Source: Aurantimonas sp. HBX-1 (lineage in GTDB: Bacteria > Pseudomonadota > Alphaproteobacteria > Rhizobiales > Rhizobiaceae). From it: 64,000 bases of DNA. The position numbers and the translations under genes are program-made. The DNA lies in the NCBI RefSeq assembly GCF_021391535.1, contig NZ_CP090066.1, positions 1,191,501 to 1,255,500 of the forward strand, written 5' to 3'. Every line of letters begins with the position of its first letter. Positions within the stretch are counted from its first letter, which is position 1. This document shows positions 9,386-14,645 of this stretch, in pieces. Below the pieces are notes generated by a model. It was not told the DNA's origin, did not search any database, and was given only the letters and a program-made list of their open reading frames with translations.

Positions 9386-10272
9386 GCCGCGCCTCCCGCC
9401 CGCTGCCGGCGGAAATATTCCATGTAGAGCCAGGGGGCGAGGACGGCGGCGACGGTGATCATCATCACCGTGGCCGCGGCGGTGGCGAGGCCGATGTTCT
9501 GCCGGGTGAACAGGTGGTCCATGATGAACTTCGCCGGGACCTCGGTGGCGATGCCGGGGCCGCCATTGGTCAGGGCGACGACGAGGTCGTAGGACTTCAC
9601 CACCGAGATCGCCAGCAGCACGACCGCGGTGATGATGATCGGCCGCAAGATCGGCACGACGATCGACAGATACACCCGCCAGGCCGGGATGCCGTCGATG
9701 CGCGTCGCCTTCCACAATTCCTGGTCGATGCCGCGCAGCCCCGCCAGCATCAGCGCCATGACGAGGCCCGAGGCCTGCCACAGGCCGGCCAGCACCACGG
9801 CATAGAGCGCCATCTCCCGGTCCACCGCCCAGTCGAAGCGGAAGCTTTCGAAGCCCCAGTCCCGCACCGCCTTCTGGATGCCGAGCCCGGGATTCATCAG
9901 CCACTGCCAGATCAGCCCGGTGACGATGAAGGACATTGCGTAAGGGTAGAGGAAGATCGTCCGCAGCGTGTTCTCGAAGCGGATCTTCTGGTCCAGCGCC
10001 ACGGCCAGGACGAAGCCGATGACCAGGCAGCCGACGATGAACAGGAAGCCGAAGATCGCGATGTTCTGGATCGAGACCAGCCAGCGGGCGCTGGCAAAGA
10101 GGCGCTCATACTGGTCGAAGCCGACATACTCGTTCACCGGCAGCAGCCGCGAGGCGGTGAACGAGATCTGCGCAGTCCAGAGCATGGTCCCGACATAGGC
10201 GGCGAGCACCACGCCCCAGACCGGGACGAGCACTAGCGTGGCCATGTTGGGACGCGAGCGGGGCGTCGTCAT
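9382..10272 (-). CDS. Carbohydrate ABC transporter permease (MalF type)
   Basis: First permease, 296 residues with about six transmembrane segments starting at LVLVPVWGVVLAAYVGTMLW. The EAA loop reads LRGIDQELWKATRIDGIPAW. It ends in an ATGA overlap with the second permease. It begins 83 bases after the binding-protein stop, a gap that contains a GC-rich hairpin (see the hairpin entry at 10298). Confidence 0.95.
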   Translation of the reverse strand: MTTPRSRPNMATLVLVPVWGVVLAAYVGTMLWTAQISFTASRLLPVNEYVGFDQYERLFASARWLVSIQNIAIFGFLFIVGCLVIGFVLAVALDQKIRFENTLRTIFLYPYAMSFIVTGLIWQWLMNPGLGIQKAVRDWGFESFRFDWAVDREMALYAVVLAGLWQASGLVMALMLAGLRGIDQELWKATRIDGIPAWRVYLSIVVPILRPIIITAVVLLAISVVKSYDLVVALTNGGPGIATEVPAKFIMDHLFTRQNIGLATAAATVMMITVAAVLAPWLYMEYFRRQRAGGAA

Positions 10273-10297
10273 GGGGCGACCTCGGCGCGGGAGGGGC

Positions 10298-10324
10298 GCC
10301 GGGCGGGCAAGAGCCGCGCCCGGC
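10298..10324 (-). terminator. Hairpin between binding-protein and permease genes
   Basis: GCCGGGCG at 10298-10305 pairs with CGCCCGGC at 10317-10324 around an 11-base loop. It lies just after the binding-protein stop and before the permease gene. Such hairpins are known to attenuate or protect transcripts so that binding protein is made in excess over permease; that role is inferred here. Confidence 0.5.
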
Positions 10325-10355
10325 TGTCAACGGAAGCGGGGGAGGCGGCCGCCCG

Positions 10356-11600
10356 TCAACTATCCTGTTCGAAGGCGGAGACGAAGCCCTCGACGAACTG
10401 GTCGGGAGTCGCCGCGGGATTGTTCCAGAACTGCGTGATGACGTCGTCCAGCGATCCGACCAGGCCGGCGCTGAGCAGGATGTCGAACACCGGCACCTGG
10501 CTCTCCGGATCCTTGAGCAGCGCAATGCCCTTCTGGGCGCAGGCGTCGAAGGCGGACGTGTCGACGTCGGTGCGGACCGGCATCGAACCCTTGGCGAGAT
10601 TGAACGCCACCTGCGTCTCCGGCGCCAGCATGGTTCTGGCGAGCAGGTCCTGGGCGGCAAGCTGCGCTTCGTCGGTCACCGCCGGGAAGACGAACACGTC
10701 GCCGCCGACCATCAGGGTCTCGTCGTCGAGGCCGATGACGCAGCCATAGTCGGTGTCCGGCTTCTGCCCGGCATTGATGAACTCGCCCTTGGCCCAGTCG
10801 CCCATTACCTGCGCCCCGGCCTTGCCGGTGAGCACGAGGTTGGTGGCGTCGTTCCAGTTGCGGCCGGGCGAGCCCGGATCGACCAGGCCGCGGAGCTTTC
10901 CGTAGGTCTCGACGATGGCCCGGAACTCGTCCGACTGGATCGCGTCGAGATCGCGGTCCTGGTAGACCTTGAGGTAGAGGTCCTTGCCGCCGTCGGCGAG
11001 CAGGATGACGTTGAACAGGACGCGCTCCTGCCAGGGCTGGCCGCCGAGCGACAGCGGGATGTAGCCGGCTTCCTTGATCTTCTGCAGCGCCGGAATGAAC
11101 TCGGCCCAGGAGGTCGGCGGCTCGGTCAGGCCGGCCGCCTCGAACACGGGCTTGGAATAGAACAGCCAGTTCTGGCCGTGGACGTTGATCGGCAGGGCAT
11201 AGAGCTGGCCGTCGCGAGAGGCGGCCTCGACGAGGAAGGGCGACATCACGTCCTTCCAGCCCTCTTCCTCGGCGAGCTCGTCGATCGGCCGCACCAGTTT
11301 CTGGGCAACGAGGTCGTCGAACTGCTTGCCGGTGTTGAACTGCGCCGCGGTGGGCGGGTTGCCGCCGACCATGCGGTTGATCGCAGCGGCGCGGGCGTTC
11401 TCGCCCAAGGCCGTGGCGTTGTCGATCCAGACGCCGCCGGCCTTGGCATAGGCGTCGGCGAAGACCTTGATCGCGGCGGCCTCGCCGCCCGAGGTCCACC
11501 AGTGCATGACTTCGGCCTTCGCCGGCTCCTGGGCGAGCGCAGGAACCGACGCCAGCGCCAGGGCGGAGCCTGCCAGAGCGGCTGCGATGAATGCTTTCAT
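10356..11600 (-). CDS. Extracellular sugar-binding protein of ABC transporter
   Basis: A 414-residue periplasmic binding protein of the large carbohydrate family, closest in flavour to the glucose/mannose GtsA group: signal peptide MKAFIAAALAGSALALASVP with cleavage after ALA, then AKAEVMHWWTSGGEAAAIKV, NPPTAAQFNTGKQFDDL, LPINVHGQNWLFYSKPVFE and QVMGDWAKGEFI. The ATG at 11600 has a GGAGG ribosome site at about 11605-11610 and gives a clean signal peptide; an upstream in-frame ATG adds nine unlike residues. First gene of the six-gene operon, divergent from the lacI-type gene, with palindromic operators upstream. The ligand is not determinable from sequence. Confidence 0.94.
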   Translation of the reverse strand: MKAFIAAALAGSALALASVPALAQEPAKAEVMHWWTSGGEAAAIKVFADAYAKAGGVWIDNATALGENARAAAINRMVGGNPPTAAQFNTGKQFDDLVAQKLVRPIDELAEEEGWKDVMSPFLVEAASRDGQLYALPINVHGQNWLFYSKPVFEAAGLTEPPTSWAEFIPALQKIKEAGYIPLSLGGQPWQERVLFNVILLADGGKDLYLKVYQDRDLDAIQSDEFRAIVETYGKLRGLVDPGSPGRNWNDATNLVLTGKAGAQVMGDWAKGEFINAGQKPDTDYGCVIGLDDETLMVGGDVFVFPAVTDEAQLAAQDLLARTMLAPETQVAFNLAKGSMPVRTDVDTSAFDACAQKGIALLKDPESQVPVFDILLSAGLVGSLDDVITQFWNNPAATPDQFVEGFVSAFEQDS

Positions 11601-11617
11601 GCCATCCTCCCGTAATG

Positions 11618-11631
11618 GACCGTGCACGGTC
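11618..11631. promoter_or_regulatory. 14-bp GC-rich palindrome in binding-protein leader
   Basis: GACCGTGCACGGTC is a perfect palindrome centred at 11624.5, 18 bases from the binding-protein start and 16 bp from the centre of the first TGTAATCGATTACA operator. It could be a second regulator site or a leader hairpin. No regulator can be assigned. Confidence 0.5.
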
Positions 11632-11633
11632 TC

Positions 11634-11647
11634 TGTAATCGATTACA
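11634..11647. promoter_or_regulatory. LacI-family operator O1
   Basis: TGTAATCGATTACA is a perfect 14-bp palindrome with the central CpG typical of LacI/GalR operators. It lies 34-47 bp upstream of the binding-protein start, where the promoter is expected. A second copy is 31 bp away (centre to centre). Confidence 0.8.
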
Positions 11648-11665
11648 AAGATGGTAATCCGAAAA

Positions 11666-11677
11666 GTAATCGATTAC
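11666..11677. promoter_or_regulatory. LacI-family operator O2
   Basis: GTAATCGATTAC, a 12-bp perfect palindrome identical to the core of O1. Its centre (11671.5) is 31 bp from that of O1 (11640.5), about three helical turns, so two repressor dimers could sit on the same DNA face. It lies 34 bp before the likely TTG start of the regulator gene, so it should also control that gene. Confidence 0.8.
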
Positions 11678-11710
11678 AAGCGGCTGAAATTCGCAACGGG
11701 AGCAGGTTCC

Positions 11711-12748
11711 TTGGAGCAGGTGAGGCGGCCGCCCCGTATCGGCGACGTGGCGTTGCAGGCCGGCGTCTCGGTCGCCACCGTCAGCCGGGCCCTGTCGGCG
11801 CCGGAGAAACTGCGCGAGGAAACGCGGCGCAAGGTCCTCGCCGCCGTGGCGGAGCTCGGCTACACGCCGAACAGCGTCGCCCGGCAGCTGCGCGGCGGCG
11901 CCTCGCAACTGGTCCTGGTGGTCGTGCCCCGCCGCAGCAATCCGCCGTTCTTCTCCGAAGTGCTGCATGGCATCGACGTGACGCTGGCGGATGCCGGCTA
12001 CGTGCTGATCACCGGCTACATGGAGGGCGTCGATCGCGACCTGCGGCTGATCGAGCTGGCTGCCTCGGGCAATCTCGCGGGGCTGCTGACCACCTCGGGC
12101 ATGCTGCCGGAAGTCAGCGGCCGGTCGATCCTCGACGCCGGCCTGCCGGCGGTGGCGATCTGCGCCGATCCGCTGGTGCCGGGCCTGCCGGCGGTGCTGC
12201 TCGACGACGAGGCGGCGGCGCGGGCGCAGGTCGACCATCTCATCGGCCTCGGACACAAGCGGATCTTCTACGTCACCGGCCCCACCGGCAACTACAACGA
12301 GACGGTGCGCCACCGCGGCATCGTCGCCGGCGTCGAGGCGGCCGGGCTCGGGGCCGACGCGCTGACGGAGTTTGCCGGCAACTACCAGTTCACCGGCGGG
12401 GTCGCCGGCGCGCGGGCCTATCTGGCGATGGCCGACCGGCCGACCGGCGTGATCTGCGGCAACGACGAATGCGCCGTGGCCTTCATGAAGACCGTCACCG
12501 CCGCCGGGCTGCGCATCCCGCAGGACCTTTCGGTGGTCGGGTTCGACGGCATCGAGTTCGCCGATTACTGCGAGCCGACGCTCACGACCATCGCGCAGCC
12601 GCGCTTCGCGCTCGGCGCCGCCGGCGCCCGGCTGCTCATCGACATCCTCGCCGGCCAGCGGCCCGCGGCGCTGCAGGGCGGCGGCAGGCTCGTCATGCAG
12701 GGCCGGCTGCGCGTCGGCGACAGCACGGCCGCGCCGCCGCGAGGGTGA
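11711..12748 (+). CDS. LacI/GalR-family transcriptional regulator of the sugar operon
   Basis: 345 residues. The N-terminal helix-turn-helix reads IGDVALQAGVSVATVSRALSAPEKLREETR, followed by the hinge helix region (YTPNSVARQLRGG) and a periplasmic-binding-protein-like effector domain (ITGYMEGVDRDLR; GLGHKRIFYVTGP; GVICGNDECAVAF; LSVVGFDGIEFADY; TTIAQPRFALG). The start is probably TTG at 11711, with GGGAG at 11698-11702. An in-frame ATG at 11651 has no ribosome site and would put operator O2 inside the coding region. Divergent from the sugar operon, it most likely represses that operon and itself until a pathway sugar binds. Confidence 0.93.
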   Translation: MEQVRRPPRIGDVALQAGVSVATVSRALSAPEKLREETRRKVLAAVAELGYTPNSVARQLRGGASQLVLVVVPRRSNPPFFSEVLHGIDVTLADAGYVLITGYMEGVDRDLRLIELAASGNLAGLLTTSGMLPEVSGRSILDAGLPAVAICADPLVPGLPAVLLDDEAAARAQVDHLIGLGHKRIFYVTGPTGNYNETVRHRGIVAGVEAAGLGADALTEFAGNYQFTGGVAGARAYLAMADRPTGVICGNDECAVAFMKTVTAAGLRIPQDLSVVGFDGIEFADYCEPTLTTIAQPRFALGAAGARLLIDILAGQRPAALQGGGRLVMQGRLRVGDSTAAPPRG

Positions 12749-12830
12749 GGGGCGCACGTGGCGGACGGCCGGCGCGGGGTGGCGGAGGCGGACGGATGAT
12801 CTGCGGGGTGGTCGGCGGCTCGGACGGTTT

Positions 12831-12864
12831 GGAATGGGTCCCCGGGTCAAGCCCGGGGATGACG
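12831..12864 (+). repeat. Palindromic repeat A, left copy
   Basis: A 34-bp unit that contains its own hairpin (CCCCGGG-TCAAG-CCCGGGG). Its exact reverse complement occurs at 12927-12960. The unit resembles the REP-like GGGTCAAGCCCGGGGATGAC elements that I know to be abundant between genes of many alphaproteobacteria. Confidence 0.85.
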
Positions 12865-12926
12865 CCCTTGGGGTAGGTCGGCGCCCACCCGTCGACGTCT
12901 GCGATGATCCGGTCCCTCCCTCCCGG

Positions 12927-12960
12927 CGTCATCCCCGGGCTTGACCCGGGGACCCATTCC
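12927..12960 (-). repeat. Palindromic repeat A, right copy (inverted)
   Basis: Exact reverse complement of 12831-12864 over all 34 bases. Together the two copies bracket a 62-bp spacer and could fold into a long cruciform or act as a bidirectional transcription stop. Confidence 0.85.
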
Positions 12961-13041
12961 TCGGCGACGGAACTGTCGCTTCGGGGAAGACATGGGAGTG
13001 ACGGCGGCCTGAGCTTGTCGGCGGGCGAAGCCGCTCCGAGC

Positions 13042-13075
13042 CTGGATCCTCGGGACGGGGCCCGAGGATGACGAC
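13042..13075 (+). repeat. Palindromic repeat B, left copy
   Basis: A 34-bp unit with internal hairpin ATCCTCGGG-ACGGG-GCCCGAGGAT. Its exact reverse complement lies at 13231-13264. It has the same architecture as repeat A (GGAT/GGGT...ATGACG ends) but a different stem sequence. Confidence 0.85.
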
Positions 13076-13230
13076 GGGAGGGGTGGGAGACGCTGATCTT
13101 TGACGGTGGCAGCGGGGGCCGGTCTGCCTTCGGCACCGCCCTCCGGTATTGCCAATGGCGGCTTGAAGGTTCTGGCACTGGCAGACCGGCAAGCGATCGC
13201 CGCAACCATCATGCACCGACTTCCAGTAAG

Positions 13231-13264
13231 GTCGTCATCCTCGGGCCCCGTCCCGAGGATCCAG
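13231..13264 (-). repeat. Palindromic repeat B, right copy (inverted)
   Basis: Exact reverse complement of 13042-13075. The 155-bp spacer between the copies contains its own inverted repeat (GCCGGTCTGCC at 13118 and GGCAGACCGGC at 13180), so the whole 223-bp unit is nested. Confidence 0.85.
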
Positions 13265-13325
13265 AGCCGCCGCGCTACCGGGCTGAGGCTCAGTCGTGCG
13301 GCAACGTCAACCGAGGAGCGTCGCC

Positions 13326-13580
13326 TCAGTCCCGCTTCGGCCCGTCGTCGCTCGCGTCTATCGGCCGCGTCGCATCACTCCCCGGCGCCCGCGGCGCATC
13401 CGGGTCGTAGGTGATGAAGAACATCCAGATGCCCCACGCCGCGATGCCGGCGGTGAGGACGCCCCAGATCGTTTCGCCGTTGGCCCATTCCAGTGCCGAC
13501 CAGCCGATCACGGCCGAAACGATGGCGATCCGGACCCAGAGCGGCCGGTAGAACGGGTGCTGGGCTTCCTTCGAGGCCAT
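13326..13580 (-). CDS. Small two-helix membrane protein
   Basis: 84 residues with two hydrophobic segments (WVRIAIVSAVIGWSALEW, then WGVLTAGIAAWGIWMFFI) and a charged C-terminal tail (PRAPGSDATRPIDASDD). The FYRPLWVRI start resembles small DUF3329-type inner-membrane proteins of rhizobia, but I cannot confirm the family. Ribosome site GAAGGAG eight bases before the ATG. It is 81 bases downstream of the SDR gene and could be cotranscribed. Function unknown. Confidence 0.75.
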   Translation of the reverse strand: MASKEAQHPFYRPLWVRIAIVSAVIGWSALEWANGETIWGVLTAGIAAWGIWMFFITYDPDAPRAPGSDATRPIDASDDGPKRD

Positions 13581-13661
13581 GGCGGCGGCTCCTTCGCAGC
13601 GATCGGGGCAGGGTCCGCAGGCAGGTGGCTCCGGATTGGCGGGGCGCCGACCCGGAAACCG

Positions 13662-14450
13662 TCAGACCGAGCGGGTGGCGCCGCCGTCGCAGCGTACCAC
13701 CGAACCGGTGACGTAGCTCGCGGGGCCGGAGACCAGGAAAGCGGCGACGGCGGCGAATTCCTTGACGTCGCCGTAGCGCTTCGCCGGGATGGCGGCGAGC
13801 GCGGCGTCGCGGACCTCCGACACCGGCTTGCCGGACTTCTTCGAGTTGGCCGCGTCGAGCTCGTCGACGCGCTCGGTATGGATGCGCCCCGGCAGCAGCA
13901 TGTTGACGCAGATGCCGTCGGCGGCGACCTCGTTGGCCAGCGATTTCGACCAGCCGACCAACGCCGAGCGCAGCGTGTTCGACAGCGCCAGGTTGGGAAT
14001 TGGCTGCACGACGCCCGAGGAGGCGACGGTGAGGATGCGGCCCCAGCCGGCCTCGCGCATCCCCGGCAGGACGCGGTTGGTCAGGTCGATGACCTGATGC
14101 ACCATCATCTGGAACTGCTTATCGAGCACTGCGACATCCATGCCCACGGCGCCGCCGGGAGGCGGGCCGCCGGTGTTGTTGACCAGGATGTCGATGCCGC
14201 CGAGCCGGTCGAGCGCGGCCTGGTGCAGCGTCGCCGCGAAGTCCGGCGCCGCGAGATCTGCGGTGACGTAGTCGGCCTTGCCGGCGCCCCGGGCGTTGAT
14301 CGCGTCGCAATTGGCCGCGAGCTTGTCGCCGCTGCGCCCGCAGAGCAGCACGTTCGCGCCTTCCGCCGCCAGCGCCTCGGCGATGCCGAGCCCGAGGCCG
14401 CGGGAGGAGGCAAGGACGAGGGCGCGCTTGCCGGTGAGACCAAGATCCAT
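13662..14450 (-). CDS. SDR-family oxidoreductase with altered catalytic motif
   Basis: 262 residues, short-chain dehydrogenase/reductase fold. Cofactor motif ASSRGLGLGIAEAL at 14-27, then the structural motif VNNTGG, catalytic-region serine in TVASSGVVQPIPN and the C-terminal FLVSGPASYVTGSVVRCDGG. The usual YxxxK is not present: at that position the sequence reads ALSNTLRSALVG, so Tyr and Lys are replaced (Ser/Arg in the five-residue window). This departure is shared by a FabG-annotated side branch of SDRs, as far as I recall. It may bind NAD(P) without classical catalysis. Alone between the formate dehydrogenase operon and the small membrane-protein gene. Confidence 0.88.
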   Translation of the reverse strand: MDLGLTGKRALVLASSRGLGLGIAEALAAEGANVLLCGRSGDKLAANCDAINARGAGKADYVTADLAAPDFAATLHQAALDRLGGIDILVNNTGGPPPGGAVGMDVAVLDKQFQMMVHQVIDLTNRVLPGMREAGWGRILTVASSGVVQPIPNLALSNTLRSALVGWSKSLANEVAADGICVNMLLPGRIHTERVDELDAANSKKSGKPVSEVRDAALAAIPAKRYGDVKEFAAVAAFLVSGPASYVTGSVVRCDGGATRSV

Positions 14451-14602
14451 GGCGGAGCCTTTCCAGTTTCTTGTCGCCCTGCCGGCGCTGGGCCGCCGGG
14501 CGTGATGCCGGTCCCCGGGTACAAGTCGGGAGCGGGCAGGGCAAGCCGGCGGCGCGTTTCGATCACCGGTCGCCCAGCGCGGCGCCGCGCATGCCGAACC
14601 AC

Positions 14603-14628
14603 GGGCCGAGGCCTAAGAGCCTCGGCCC
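14603..14628 (-). terminator. Hairpin downstream of soluble formate dehydrogenase operon
   Basis: GGGCCGAGGC at 14603-14612 pairs perfectly with GCCTCGGCCC at 14619-14628 around a 6-base loop, 18 bases past the alpha-subunit stop. There is no T-run, but its placement at the end of the operon supports a terminator. Confidence 0.6.
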
Positions 14629-14645
14629 GCGCGGCAAAGGGTGGG

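Larger units (their letters stand above)
12749..13325. other. 577-bp gene-free stretch carrying paired palindromic repeats
   Basis: No frame here looks coding. The stretch is dominated by two pairs of perfect 34-bp inverted repeats, listed separately. Between the second pair is a further 11-bp inverted repeat (13118-13128 with 13180-13190). Everything else is ordinary GC-rich spacer between the lacI-type gene and the convergent small membrane-protein gene. Confidence 0.7.

Noticed and set aside
12831..13264. Possible CRISPR array or insertion-sequence ends
   Set aside because: Only two copies of each unit, facing each other, with no transposase gene and no repeat-spacer series; intergenic palindromic repeats fit better.
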